DNA from: Betaproteobacteria bacterium
GTDB taxonomy: Bacteria > Pseudomonadota > Gammaproteobacteria > Burkholderiales > Casimicrobiaceae
Reading direction: 5' to 3'
DNA: 37,526 bases
Assembly (NCBI GenBank): GCA_005882995.1
Contig: VBCY01000377.1
Location: forward strand, 1-37,526
Part shown: piece after piece, positions 1-8,575 of the stretch
How the letters are laid out: the number at the start of each line of letters is the position of its first letter
Numbering within the stretch: the stretch's first letter is position 1
Notes under the pieces: generated by a model
The model's input: only the letters and a program-made list of their open reading frames with translations
What the model was told of the DNA's origin: nothing
Databases searched by the model: none
Made by a program: the position numbers and the translations under genes

Positions 1-1
1 G

Positions 2-2419
2 ATCACCTACGGTGACCAGGACGACCTGGTGCCGACATTGCCGGCGGTGCTGCCCGCGGGGACGATTCCGATGCTGACCGCCGGGCAGCCGTGGCCGGCG
101 CCGTTCCGCGAGGACACGGGTGTGCAAGCCGCCGCAAATTCGCTGTCCGACTACGCCATGTACTACTGGGTGACAGACCTGCGCTCGAGTGGCGGGCAGA
201 GCACCAACGACGTGCCGACATCGCCCACCCGCGATCCGGCGAGCTGGCAGCATCAGAATTTCGCGGCGATATCGCTCGGCACATCCGGCAAACTGCCGGC
301 CGGAAGCCAATCGCAGACCGAGTCGCAGCTCTCTGCCGGAACCCTGCAGTGGCCGAAGCCATACCCGACGGTGTTCAAACCGGACAATTCGGGCGTCGAC
401 GACCTGTGGCATGCGGCGGTCAATGGCAGGGGACGCTTCGTGAACGCGCAATCTGCCGACGAAGTAAAGCTGGGCATCGGGCAGATTTTGGCCGACATCG
501 TCAATCAGTCGGGTGTGCGCGCCGGCGTTGGCTTCCAGAACATCAATCTCGGTCCCACTTCCAATTTCTACTACCGCGTTGGTTTCGAGCCCGACTGGGG
601 CGGTAGCCTGATCAAGATTGCGATCGATCCGCATACCGGCGTCACGGGAACGGCCGCGTGGAGCGCGGCAGCTCAGCTCGCCGTTCAGCTTCAGATCACG
701 GGCACCGATCCGCAGCCCTGGTACAGCATGCGCAAGATCGTGACCATGAATGAATCCGGCGTGCCGGTGCCGTTCCTGTTCGCGAATCTCGGCGCAAACC
801 AGCGCGACTCATTGGCCCCGGGCAAGCCGGCGGCGCGCCAGCAGCTCATTCTCGAATTCCTGCGCGGCAATCGCGCCAAGGAAGGAGCGAAACTCGGGCA
901 GCTCAGAGTGCGTCCCAGCGCCTTGGGCGACATCGTCGACTCGTCGGCCGTATTCGTCGGGCCGCCGGGCGCGCCCTATCGCGACGGCGACGACGCCGGT
1001 TACGCCGCATTCAAGTCGACGTTCGCTGCGCGCGCGGCACGCATCTATGCAGGCGCCAACGACGGCATGCTTCACGCCTTCGATGACGCGACCGGTAACG
1101 AAACCTGGGCGTACATCCCGAGCCCGCTTTATCGCGGCGGCTCCGCCGGTGGCGATCCCAAGACGGGCCTTGGTGCACTGGCTTATCAGGATGGCGCGCT
1201 GCCGCCCTTCAAGCATCACTTCTATGTCGACTCGACGCCGAAGATTGTCGACGTCAATTTCGCCGCCGACAGCGGCGGCCAGGATTGGCGCACCCTTTTA
1301 GTCGGCGGACTCGGCAAGGGCGGCGCCGCGTATTACGCCCTGGACGTGACCGACCCCAGCGCGATCACCACCGAAGCCGCGGCAGCCAACCACGTGCTGT
1401 GGGAGTTCAAGAACAGCGACCTCGGTTACACCTACGGCAAGCCGATGATCGCCAAGACGCGGGCATTCAACGGCGCCTGGCTCGTCATCGTCGCCTCCGG
1501 ATACAACAACTCGAGCGGTAACGGCCACCTGTTCTTCATCCGGGCGAGCGATGGGGCGCTGCTGAAGACCATGTCGACAGGCGCCGGCAGCGCCGGAGCG
1601 CCTTCCGGATTGGCGCATCCCGCCGGCTACACCAAGGACTTCCACAACCAGCTAGTCGAACAGGTCTACGCCGGCGATCTGCTGGGCAACTTCTGGCGCT
1701 TCGATGTATCCGACGCGAATCCGAACAACTGGAGCGTGGGCCTTCTGGCGCGGCTGGTCGACGCGGGCGGATTCCCGCAGCCGGTGACCACACCGCCGCA
1801 GATCGAGATCGACATCAGCAATGGCATCGACCGTTGGGTATTCGTCGGCACCGGCAAGCTCTACGATGATTCGGACCTCGCTGATCCGCAGCAGCAGACG
1901 ATGTATGCATTGCGCGACGGCACGGCGGAGGCCCCGCTGCCGCTGCCTGCGGTGCCGCTCAATCGCTCCACCACGGGCCTGCCACAGGTCTCGCACAACG
2001 CAAGCCTCGACTTCGGCCTTGCCAACAAGCCGGACAAGGGCTGGTACGACGATCTGCCGCTCGGACAGCGTATCGTGGTCGCTCCGCAAGCGGCGTTGTC
2101 CGTCGTCGCGTACATCGGGACGTCAGCGCAGACCGATCCCTGCTTGACCGGCATGCAGGCGAACATCTACGCGCGCGATTACTCGACCGGCAAATCGCTC
2201 ATCGATGATGGCGGCGGCAATCCGATCGAGAGCTTCTTTGTGCCCGAAGGCGGCGTCGGTCTGGAGTTCGTAGGTCTCGAGTCGACGAGTCCGACCTCCA
2301 CGCCGGATATCGGGCTGGCGATTACCACAGCAACCACAGGTAGTGTGATTATCATTAAGCCCAAGTTCCCGGCCCTTTTGTCGCAGCACCGGATGTCGTG
2401 GCGGTTGCTCGGGCAATAG
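2..2419 (+). CDS. pilY1: PilY1-type pilus tip protein, 3' part
   Basis: C-terminal part of a PilY1/PilC-like protein, the tip-associated factor of type IV pili that acts outside the cell in adhesion and in balancing pilus extension and retraction. The frame is open to the left edge, so the N-terminus is missing; the GTG at 29 is only an internal valine. About 800 residues remain. The family pattern is clear: a DPASWQHQNF segment typical of the end of the vWA-like half (near 230), then the beta-propeller beginning with ARIYAGANDGMLHAFDD (near 1035-1090) and ETWAYIPSPL, followed by YVDSTPKIVDV, LLVGGLGKGGAAYYALDVTDP and a late GTGKLYDDSDLAD segment where family members have Asp-rich calcium loops. 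Usual minor-pilin partners (pilV/W/X) would lie upstream, outside the window. Downstream comes a TonB-like gene rather than the pilin gene often found after pilY1. Identification as PilY1 is secure; ligand is unknown. Confidence 0.93.
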   Translation: MTYGDQDDLVPTLPAVLPAGTIPMLTAGQPWPAPFREDTGVQAAANSLSDYAMYYWVTDLRSSGGQSTNDVPTSPTRDPASWQHQNFAAISLGTSGKLPAGSQSQTESQLSAGTLQWPKPYPTVFKPDNSGVDDLWHAAVNGRGRFVNAQSADEVKLGIGQILADIVNQSGVRAGVGFQNINLGPTSNFYYRVGFEPDWGGSLIKIAIDPHTGVTGTAAWSAAAQLAVQLQITGTDPQPWYSMRKIVTMNESGVPVPFLFANLGANQRDSLAPGKPAARQQLILEFLRGNRAKEGAKLGQLRVRPSALGDIVDSSAVFVGPPGAPYRDGDDAGYAAFKSTFAARAARIYAGANDGMLHAFDDATGNETWAYIPSPLYRGGSAGGDPKTGLGALAYQDGALPPFKHHFYVDSTPKIVDVNFAADSGGQDWRTLLVGGLGKGGAAYYALDVTDPSAITTEAAAANHVLWEFKNSDLGYTYGKPMIAKTRAFNGAWLVIVASGYNNSSGNGHLFFIRASDGALLKTMSTGAGSAGAPSGLAHPAGYTKDFHNQLVEQVYAGDLLGNFWRFDVSDANPNNWSVGLLARLVDAGGFPQPVTTPPQIEIDISNGIDRWVFVGTGKLYDDSDLADPQQQTMYALRDGTAEAPLPLPAVPLNRSTTGLPQVSHNASLDFGLANKPDKGWYDDLPLGQRIVVAPQAALSVVAYIGTSAQTDPCLTGMQANIYARDYSTGKSLIDDGGGNPIESFFVPEGGVGLEFVGLESTSPTSTPDIGLAITTATTGSVIIIKPKFPALLSQHRMSWRLLGQ

Positions 2420-2511
2420 CCACGGCGGCGTCTTCGCAAACAGCGGCCGCTCTCGCGCAAAGCAGGGCGGCCGCGGTATTTTGCAGACAGCCTGCGACCA
2501 GGATCGGCCCG

Positions 2512-3339
2512 ATGCAATTAGCCAGACTCCACACGCCACCCCTCCAGCCAAGCCCTCCGCGCGAGGAGCGGCTTTTGCTGTCGCTCGCGGCGTCATTGCT
2601 TGCGCACGCTCTCGCGCTGGCCATGTTCGCGGGACTGCTCTTCCCGATGCCAGCGTCGATTTCGTTCAAGCTTGGCGATTCCGCCGTGATGCAGGTGCTG
2701 CTTTCGGCAAATAAACAGGCCGATGCTCCGAATGAACCGGCAACGACGGTCGCGCTCGGAGCTCCTTCAGCTCCCGTTGAGCCGGTCGCCACACGTGTTC
2801 CACTGCCCAAGCCTCAGGAACCGCCCGCGGAAGCCATGGTTCCGGTGCGACGCATCGACTTGCGCGCGCCCGCCGCGCAGCTTAGCGGTACGCCGACGGC
2901 GACCCCGGCGAATCCCCAAGCCATCGTGTCGGACATTCCGATTCCTCCGGGAGACGTTGCGGTGGGAGCGACTGAAACGCCGGAGCCGATGGGGCACGCC
3001 CAGGCCCTGCGATTAGCGCAGCGTTTTCCCGGCACCGTCGCGAGAGCGCCGCAACTTCAAGCGCCGCTGGTCGTACCGTATCCGCCGTATGCGGCGCGTG
3101 CCTATCGCGAAGCGCGCATCTCGGCTCTGCTCATCATCGACGCAGACGGCAGCGCAGTGGAAGCAACGCTCCAACCCGACGATCCGCTGTTCGTCCCCAC
3201 CATCGAGGATGCATTGCGAAGCGCCAAGTTCAAGCCGGCCGAGACGGATTCAAGGCCCGTCAAGCACTGGCTCATTCTGGACTTTGTCTTCACCATGCGT
3301 CCGCCGGCGACATCTCGATCCGGCGGTCCGCGCGGCTAA
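2512..3339 (+). CDS. TonB-like energy transducer protein
   Basis: Probable inner-membrane protein of about 275 residues with TonB-like architecture: one hydrophobic segment near the N-terminus (about residues 21-45), a long Pro/Ala-rich periplasmic linker (about 60-190), and a C-terminal domain (about 195-268) with VPYPPYAARAYREARISALLIIDADGSA, which resembles the TonB C-terminal fold (YP..A......G.V.....I...G.V). TonB proteins couple proton motive force through ExbB/ExbD to outer-membrane receptors. No exbB, exbD or receptor gene is in the window, so a role in iron or cofactor uptake is not shown; some TonB-like proteins serve envelope or pilus functions. The reading frame is open upstream into pilY1, but I place the start at the ATG at 2512, which has an AGGA about 8 nt upstream. 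The stop overlaps the convergent mmsA stop by 4 nt. Confidence 0.7.
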   Translation: MQLARLHTPPLQPSPPREERLLLSLAASLLAHALALAMFAGLLFPMPASISFKLGDSAVMQVLLSANKQADAPNEPATTVALGAPSAPVEPVATRVPLPKPQEPPAEAMVPVRRIDLRAPAAQLSGTPTATPANPQAIVSDIPIPPGDVAVGATETPEPMGHAQALRLAQRFPGTVARAPQLQAPLVVPYPPYAARAYREARISALLIIDADGSAVEATLQPDDPLFVPTIEDALRSAKFKPAETDSRPVKHWLILDFVFTMRPPATSRSGGPRG

Positions 3340-4844
3340 CCCATCGTCGGCATATGAAAGCCGGGCGCAGCGCTACCGTCGTCGGGCCAGCGAGCGGTAA
3401 CGGCCTTGCCGCGAGTGTAGAAACGCACTCCGTCCATGCCGTGAACGTGCAGATCGCCGAACAGCGAATTGCGCCAGCCTCCGAATGAGTAGAACGCCAT
3501 CGGCACCGGTATCGGTACGTTGATGCCGACCATGCCGACCTCGACCTCCCGCTGAAAGCGCCGCGCGGCATAACCTGAGCGCGTAAACAGCGCTGCACCG
3601 TTGGCGTAGGGATTGGTGTTGATCAGATGGATCGCCTCTTCGAGCGATTCGACGCGAACCATGATCAGCACCGGTCCGAAGATCTCCTCGCGATAGATCG
3701 CCATCTCGGGCCGCGTGTCGTCGAACAACGTGGGACCGACGAAGAAGCCCGCTTCGTGCCCTGCTATGTGAGCCTTGCGGCCATCGATCACCAGCGTTGC
3801 GCCTTCCTCGACGCCCTTGTCGATGAGACCGACAATCCGGTCGCGCGCTGCGCAGGTGATCACCGGCCCCATTTCGGATCCGGCGCGGTCACCGGGTCCG
3901 ACCGTCACCCGGCGTGCTCGCTGCGCGAGCGCATCGCGCAGCGCATCGGCGACATCGCCTACTGCGACGGCAACCGACACCGCCATGCAGCGTTCGCCTG
4001 CCGAGCCGTAGGCCGCACCGATCAGCGCTTCGGCGGCAAACCCGAGATCGGCATCCGGCAGGACAACCGCGTGATTCTTCGCACCGCCCAGCGCCTGCAC
4101 ACGCTTGCCGTTGTGCGTGCCGGTTTGATAGATGTAGCGCGCGACAGGCGTCGAGCCGACGAAAGACACCGCCTTGATATCGGGATGAGCAAGGATGGCC
4201 GCAACCGCTTCCTTGTCACCGTGCACGACATTGAAAACGCCATCCGGAAGACCCGCTTCGCGCAGCAACTCCGCCATGCGCAGGCTCATCGTCGGATCGC
4301 GCTCGGAGGGCTTGAGAATGAATGCGTTTCCGCACGCGATCGCAATGGGAAACATCCACATCGGCACCATTGCCGGGAAGTTGAAGGGCGTAATGCCGGC
4401 GCACACACCGATCGGCTCACGCAGCGAAAAGCTGTCGACTTCGGTGCCGACGTTATCGCTGAATTCGCCTTTCAGAAGATGGGGGATGCCGGTTGCGAAC
4501 TCGATGACTTCGATGCCGCGCGTAATCGAGCCTTCGGCGTCGACCAGCGTCTTGCCGTGCTCCTGCGAAACGAGCCGCGCCAAGTCCTTCTTGTGCGTCT
4601 CCATCAGATCGCGAAAGCGCATCAGAATTCGTGCTCGGCGCAGCGGAGGCGATGCGCGCCATGCCGGAAACGCTGCGACCGCCGCAGAAGCAGCGGCTGA
4701 GATGTCGTCGGCATCCGCGAGCGGCACGTGGCGAAGCACCTCACCCGTTGCGGGATTCGTTATTTCGCCATAGCGAGTCGTATGCGCGGGAACAGCGCGT
4801 CCGCCGATCCACAGCGGCAGCCGCTCAAGAGTGGTCAGGTCCAT
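3336..4844 (-). CDS. mmsA: Methylmalonate-semialdehyde dehydrogenase (acylating)
   Basis: CoA-dependent aldehyde dehydrogenase of the MmsA/IolA (ALDH6) family, 502 residues, the usual length. It oxidises methylmalonate or malonate semialdehyde to propionyl-CoA or acetyl-CoA in valine, beta-alanine or inositol catabolism, in the cytoplasm. Seen: the ALDH6 hallmark GGAKNH at 253-258, catalytic Cys in SAGERCMAVS (Cys286), NAD-fold FVGSTPVAR at 228-236, and the C-terminal stretch FGGWRNSLFGDLHVHG with GVRFYTRGKAVTARW that is diagnostic of MmsA. It is the last gene after ribE and overlaps it by 10 nt, so it is probably translated from the riboflavin operon mRNA. No mmsB, acyl-CoA dehydrogenase or transaminase gene lies beside it. 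Its stop codon overlaps that of the convergent TonB-like gene. The family call is secure; the in vivo substrate is inferred. Confidence 0.93.
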   Translation of the reverse strand: MDLTTLERLPLWIGGRAVPAHTTRYGEITNPATGEVLRHVPLADADDISAAASAAVAAFPAWRASPPLRRARILMRFRDLMETHKKDLARLVSQEHGKTLVDAEGSITRGIEVIEFATGIPHLLKGEFSDNVGTEVDSFSLREPIGVCAGITPFNFPAMVPMWMFPIAIACGNAFILKPSERDPTMSLRMAELLREAGLPDGVFNVVHGDKEAVAAILAHPDIKAVSFVGSTPVARYIYQTGTHNGKRVQALGGAKNHAVVLPDADLGFAAEALIGAAYGSAGERCMAVSVAVAVGDVADALRDALAQRARRVTVGPGDRAGSEMGPVITCAARDRIVGLIDKGVEEGATLVIDGRKAHIAGHEAGFFVGPTLFDDTRPEMAIYREEIFGPVLIMVRVESLEEAIHLINTNPYANGAALFTRSGYAARRFQREVEVGMVGINVPIPVPMAFYSFGGWRNSLFGDLHVHGMDGVRFYTRGKAVTARWPDDGSAAPGFHMPTMG

Positions 4845-5449
4845 GATGACTCCTTTTGCGATTCCTGCAGTCGCGCGATGTAGCGCGCAATCAAGTCGAC
4901 TTCGAGGTTCACCGTCGCCCCGGCCGAGAGATTGTTCAGCGTCGTCACTGCCAGTGTATGCGGTATCAGGTGTGCCGAAAAGCGGCTGCCCGTGACGCTG
5001 TTGACGGTGAGGCTGACGCCGTCAACGGCAATCGAGCCCTTCTGCGCGATGAAGCGCGAAAGCTCTTCGGGGGCTTCAATTTCGACGCTGACCCCGCCGG
5101 CGTCGCTGCCCGCAGCGGCTCTGCCGATGACCCTGCCCACGCCATCGACGTGGCCTGTCAGAAGATGACCGCCCAGTCGATCGTCGAGGCGCATCGCCTT
5201 TTCCAGATTCACGGCACGAGGACGATCGAGCCCCGTGGTGCAGCGAAGCGTCTCGGTCGATACGTCGAAACGCAGCGTGGCGTCTTCAATGCTGACCGCC
5301 GTGAGACAGCAACCGCTCACTGCGATGCTGTCGCCACTGCGGACATCGGAGACGTCCAGTGGACCGCAGGAAACAGCGATCCGCAGCCCGTCGCCTTCGC
5401 GCCGCTCGCTGACGATATGTCCGACCGCCTGAATGATGCCGGTGAACAT
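4835..5449 (-). CDS. ribE: Riboflavin synthase, alpha subunit
   Basis: Makes riboflavin from two 6,7-dimethyl-8-ribityllumazine molecules by dismutation; cytoplasmic homotrimer. 204 residues, normal length. The protein starts MFTGIIQAVG, the conserved N-terminus of the family, and has two tandem lumazine-binding repeats: the first with GDSIAVSGCCLTAV and the second with GHLLTGHVDGVG followed by KGSIAVDGVSLTVN. I chose the ATG at 5449 because it gives exactly this conserved start; a longer frame upstream would lie inside ribD. The start ATG shares one base with the ribD stop (TGATG), a typical translational coupling. The name follows the ribE convention; in E. coli the same enzyme is called RibC. 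Confidence 0.96.
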   Translation of the reverse strand: MFTGIIQAVGHIVSERREGDGLRIAVSCGPLDVSDVRSGDSIAVSGCCLTAVSIEDATLRFDVSTETLRCTTGLDRPRAVNLEKAMRLDDRLGGHLLTGHVDGVGRVIGRAAAGSDAGGVSVEIEAPEELSRFIAQKGSIAVDGVSLTVNSVTGSRFSAHLIPHTLAVTTLNNLSAGATVNLEVDLIARYIARLQESQKESSWT

Positions 5450-6552
5450 CAGTGGTCCCTGGAGGCGATCCTGGCCAATATCCGCCAATCCTCCCCAACA
5501 GGCTCAATGCTGCGCACCCGGAGTGGGAATCTGTCTTCGAGCTTGGTCATCGCGACGGGCAGATCGAACATGCCGCGTGCAGGATCGCCGAGCAGGCACG
5601 GGGCGACGTACATCAGCAGCTCGTCGATCAATCCGGCTGCGAGCAGGGCGCCGTTGAGCTTGGCGCCGGCTTCGACATGCAGCTCGTTCACTTCGCGCTC
5701 GCCCAGGGCCGACATCATCGCCACGAGATCGATGCGGCCGTGGCGATCCTTTAGCTCAAGGGTTTGAACATGAGGTGGCCACTTCGTTCGTGGAGGCGTC
5801 GCGGTGAACACCAGAACGTCGCCCGCGCCGAGCACGCGGGCGTGCGCCGGTGTCTCGCCGTAGCGGTCGACGATCACGCGCAGCGGCTGCCGCGGCGTCT
5901 CGATCTCACGCACGCTGAGCTGAGGATCATCTTGCCGCACGGTGCCAATGCCGGTGAGAATCGCGGACGCCCGAGCGCGCCAGCGATGGCCGTCGGCGCG
6001 GGCGGTCTGTCCCGTGATCCATTGGCTCTTTCCGTTGCCGAGCGCGGTGCGGCCATCGAGGCTCGCGGCAACCTTCAGACGCACCCATGGCCGGCCGGTT
6101 TCGACGCGCTTGATCCAACCGCAATTGAGCTCACGCGCTTCATCCTCGAGCAGGCCAATGTCGACGGCGACTCCGGCTGCAGCGAGACGATCTGCGCCAT
6201 GCGCCGCCGGCCCGTACGGATCCCGCATTGCGGCCACCACGCGTGCAATGCCGGCGGCGAGCAAGGCATCGGTGCATGGCGGCGTGCGCGCGTGATGGTT
6301 GCAGGGTTCCAGCGTGACGTACGCGGTGGCGCCTCGAGGCTCATTGCCGCGAGCTCGGGCATCGGCCAGGGCACGCGTTTCCGCGTGCGCCTCGCCCGCA
6401 CGTTCGTGCCAGCCCTCTCCGAGAATCGTTCCATCGCGCGCAATCACGCAGCCGACGCGGGGGTTGGGCATGGTGGTAAACATGCCGCGCCGCGCCAACT
6501 CCATCGCCCGCGCCATCAACTCGGGATCGCTCGCCTGCATCATCATCGCCAT
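5449..6552 (-). CDS. ribD: Bifunctional riboflavin deaminase/reductase RibD
   Basis: Carries out the second and third steps of riboflavin synthesis: deamination of the pyrimidine from GTP cyclohydrolase II, then NADPH reduction of the ribosyl chain. 367 residues, normal. The deaminase domain (about 1-145) has the zinc motif HAE (His56, Glu58) and EPCNHHARTPPC (Cys84, Cys93). The common form of the second motif is EPCSHHGRTPPC, so two positions differ conservatively, but all zinc ligands are present. The reductase domain (about 148-365) has WVRLKVAASLDGRTA and a late HVEAGAKLNGALLAAGLIDE stretch. It lies 22 nt downstream of nrdR and overlaps ribE by one base. Several Met codons cluster at the N-terminus (residues 1-5), so the exact start is uncertain by a few codons. 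I saw no FMN riboswitch in front of it. Confidence 0.95.
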   Translation of the reverse strand: MAMMMQASDPELMARAMELARRGMFTTMPNPRVGCVIARDGTILGEGWHERAGEAHAETRALADARARGNEPRGATAYVTLEPCNHHARTPPCTDALLAAGIARVVAAMRDPYGPAAHGADRLAAAGVAVDIGLLEDEARELNCGWIKRVETGRPWVRLKVAASLDGRTALGNGKSQWITGQTARADGHRWRARASAILTGIGTVRQDDPQLSVREIETPRQPLRVIVDRYGETPAHARVLGAGDVLVFTATPPRTKWPPHVQTLELKDRHGRIDLVAMMSALGEREVNELHVEAGAKLNGALLAAGLIDELLMYVAPCLLGDPARGMFDLPVAMTKLEDRFPLRVRSIEPVGEDWRILARIASRDH

Positions 6553-6574
6553 CGCTCCAAGCTCGAAGCGCGGA

Positions 6575-7048
6575 TCAACGCGGCTTGCGCCTTACTGGCA
6601 CCGGCTCGACTTCCTTCAATGCATCGCGAAAGTCGGCAACGTCCTGAAAGCTGCGATACACCGAAGCAAAGCGGATGTACGCCACCTTATCCATCTTGTA
6701 GAGCTCCTGCATCACCATCTCTCCGACCTGCCGCGACGGAATTTCCCGCTCGCCGAGGCTCAGGACGCGCTGCACGATCCGCTCGACCGCCTGGTCGACG
6801 TACTCCGTGGGCACCGGACGTTTATGCAGAGCGCGCTGAAAACCGTTGCGAATGCGGGCAACGTCGAAGTCGGCGCGCGTGCCGTTCTGCTTGACGATCT
6901 GCGGCAGTCGCAATTCCGCCGTCTCATAGGTGGTGAATCGCTTCTGGCAAGCGAGGCAGCGGCGTCGCCGGCGGATCGAATCGCCAGGCTCCGAAACGCG
7001 CGAATCCACAACCTGGGTGTCAGCGCTGCCGCAGAAAGGACACTTCAT
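6575..7048 (-). CDS. nrdR: Transcriptional repressor NrdR
   Basis: ATP/dATP-sensing repressor of ribonucleotide reductase genes; it binds NrdR boxes in nrd promoters. 157 residues. The zinc ribbon has Cys3, Cys6, Cys31 and Cys34 with the basic run SIRRRRRC before the second pair. The ATP-cone domain (about 49-139) starts [14 protein letters not shown] and includes [15 protein letters not shown] placed the start at the ATG giving MKCPFCG, the invariant start of the family, although the frame extends further upstream. It sits between glyA and ribD, a common betaproteobacterial arrangement. No nrd gene or NrdR box was found in this window. Confidence 0.96.
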   Translation of the reverse strand: MKCPFCGSADTQVVDSRVSEPGDSIRRRRRCLACQKRFTTYETAELRLPQIVKQNGTRADFDVARIRNGFQRALHKRPVPTEYVDQAVERIVQRVLSLGEREIPSRQVGEMVMQELYKMDKVAYIRFASVYRSFQDVADFRDALKEVEPVPVRRKPR

Positions 7049-7079
7049 TTTTCGAATGGAGCAGTGGGCCGGCGGAGTG

Positions 7080-7100
7080 CGAGGCAGCACGTCTGCCTCG
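7080..7100 (-). other. Hairpin between glyA and nrdR
   Basis: A perfect 8-bp inverted repeat (CGAGGCAG / CTGCCTCG) with a 5-nt loop lies in the roughly 90-nt gap between glyA and nrdR. On the - strand it is not followed by a U-run, so it does not look like an intrinsic terminator. It could be an mRNA processing or stability structure in the glyA-nrdR transcript. Function is inferred only from position. Confidence 0.4.
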
Positions 7101-7138
7101 ACCTCCTGCAATCGGATTGACCGTCCCCCTGTCCCCGA

Positions 7139-8385
7139 TCAGCCGTACACGGGAAACTTATCAGTGAGCGTCTTGACTGCAGCGGCGACCCTTTTGCCGG
7201 TCTTCGCATTGGCCGGATCGTCCAGCACATCGGCAATCAGATGCGCCAGCTCTTCGCATTCGATCTCGGTGAAGCCTCGCGTCGTGACCGCCGGGCTACC
7301 GACGCGTATTCCGCTGGTGACGAACGGCTTCTCCGGGTCGTTGGGGATGGCGTTCTTGTTGACCGTGATGTGCGCGCGACCAAGGCGGCTTCCGCATCCT
7401 TGCCGGTGATCTTTTTGGCGCGCAGATCGACCAGAAACAAATGCGAATCGGTCCCTCCTGAAACGATGCGCAGGCCCCGTTCCTGCAGCACCACAGCCAG
7501 CACCCGCGCATTCTCAAGCACGCGTTCCTTGTAGACCCTGAAGTCGCGAGCCAGCGCTTCCTTGAAGGCGACCGCCTTTGCGGCGATGACGTGCATGAGA
7601 GGTCCGCCCTGCAGGCCCGGAAACAGCGCCGCATTGATTGCTTTTTCATGCTCGGCGCCGGCAAGGATGAACCCGCCGCGAGGACCGCGCAGTGTCTTGT
7701 GCGTCGTGCTGGTGACAAAGTGTGCCGAGCGCACCGGCGTGGGATACAACCCGGCAGCGATCAAGCCCGCATAGTGCGCGATGTCGGCCATGAGGTACGC
7801 GCCTACCGAGTCGGCGATCTGACGAAAACGCCCCCAATCGATCACCCGGGAATAGGCTGAGGCCCCGGCGATGATGAGCTTCGGCTTGTGCTCGTGCGCG
7901 AGTCGCTCGGCGGCATCGTAGTCGATCAGCTCGGTGACGGGGTCGAGTCCGTAGGCGACGACATGGAACCACTTGCCCGACATGTTGACCGGAGAGCCAT
8001 GGGTGAGATGGCCGCCATGCGGCAGGGACATGCCGAGCACCGTATCGCCTGGCTTGAGCGTCGCGAAGAACACCGCCTGGTTCGCCTGCGCGCCCGAGTG
8101 CGGCTGCACGTTCGCGAACGGGGCGTCGAAGAGTTTCCTGGCGCGATCGATCGCCAGTTGCTCGGCGACATCGACAAAATCGCAGCCGCCGTAGTAGCGC
8201 TTGCCGGGATAGCCCTCCGCGTACTTGTTGGTGAGCTGCGATCCCTGCGCCACCATCACGGCAGGGCTCGCGTAATTTTCCGACGCGATCAATTCGATGT
8301 GCGCTTCCTGCCGTTCGTTCTCGCCGTTAATGGCGGCCCAGAGCTCGGGATCGGCCTGCTTCAGGGTCTGCGCTCGGCTGAACAT
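7139..8385 (-). CDS. glyA: Serine hydroxymethyltransferase, with frameshift
   Basis: PLP enzyme converting serine and tetrahydrofolate to glycine and 5,10-methylene-THF. The start at 8385 gives [19 protein letters not shown], which matches the family. Seen: [10 protein letters not shown], the [13 protein letters not shown] loop, and the PLP lysine in [13 protein letters not shown] (Lys230). The frame breaks near 7380: after GKDAEAAL the read frame gives nonsense, while the next frame continues [17 protein letters not shown] and ends DKFPVYG at a stop at 7139-7141. Restoring one base (CCC instead of CC on the + strand at 7380-7381) yields the expected GRAHITVN sequence and a 415-residue protein, close to the usual 417. 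Without it the frame reads on to about 7237 with a foreign tail. A sequencing or assembly error is the most likely cause, because glyA is a core gene; true inactivation is possible. Confidence 0.9.
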
Positions 8386-8411
8386 GAGGCTTCCGCCATC
8401 GAAAAGGCCGC

Positions 8412-8417
8412 ATTTTA
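8412..8417 (-). promoter_or_regulatory. Possible glyA -10 box
   Basis: TAAAAT on the - strand, 27 nt upstream of the glyA ATG, preceded by GG as in many betaproteobacterial promoters. No good -35 match is seen 16-18 nt upstream; that position overlaps a perfect dyad at 8433-8448. Weak call. Confidence 0.3.
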
Positions 8418-8432
8418 CCACCGCTCCTGCCG

Positions 8433-8448
8433 CCAGCCGGTCGGCTGG
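8433..8448. promoter_or_regulatory. Operator-like inverted repeat before glyA
   Basis: A perfect dyad, CCAGCCG-GT-CGGCTGG, in the 190-nt divergent region between glyA and dctQ. It lies where the -35 region of the putative glyA promoter would be. It could be a repressor or activator site, or a hairpin in a longer transcript. No known regulator consensus was recognised. Confidence 0.35.
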
Positions 8449-8477
8449 GAACATTGCTTTCACACCTCGCATGGCGA

Positions 8478-8506
8478 TTGCCAAGGCCTTTGCCGCAGGT
8501 TAATCT
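8478..8506 (+). promoter_or_regulatory. Possible dctQM promoter
   Basis: TTGCCA (8478-8483), a 17-nt spacer and TAATCT (8501-8506), about 70 nt before dctQ. The -35 is good (5 of 6) and the -10 poor (3 of 6), so this is a tentative call for the TRAP transporter operon. Confidence 0.3.
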
Positions 8507-8575
8507 TCCCGCGCGGGGTCGGAGCGGTCCGAACAAAGCGGACACGCCGAGCGGCCAACGCGGGGAGAATTCTTC

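Noticed and set aside
3627-4700. Long + strand reading frame opposite mmsA
   Set aside because: Antisense to a clearly conserved enzyme; composition is His/Arg-rich as expected from the reverse of GC-rich coding DNA, with no recognisable domain.
6553-6574. FMN riboswitch before the riboflavin genes
   Set aside because: Only 22 nt separate nrdR and ribD, far too short, and no RFN-like motif is seen upstream of glyA either.
5764-6894. Long + strand reading frame across ribD and nrdR
   Set aside because: It spans two conserved genes on the other strand and shows no family motif; a high-GC shadow frame.
8386-8575. Glycine riboswitch upstream of glyA
   Set aside because: I did not see the conserved glycine aptamer core motifs; only a -10 candidate and a dyad are present.
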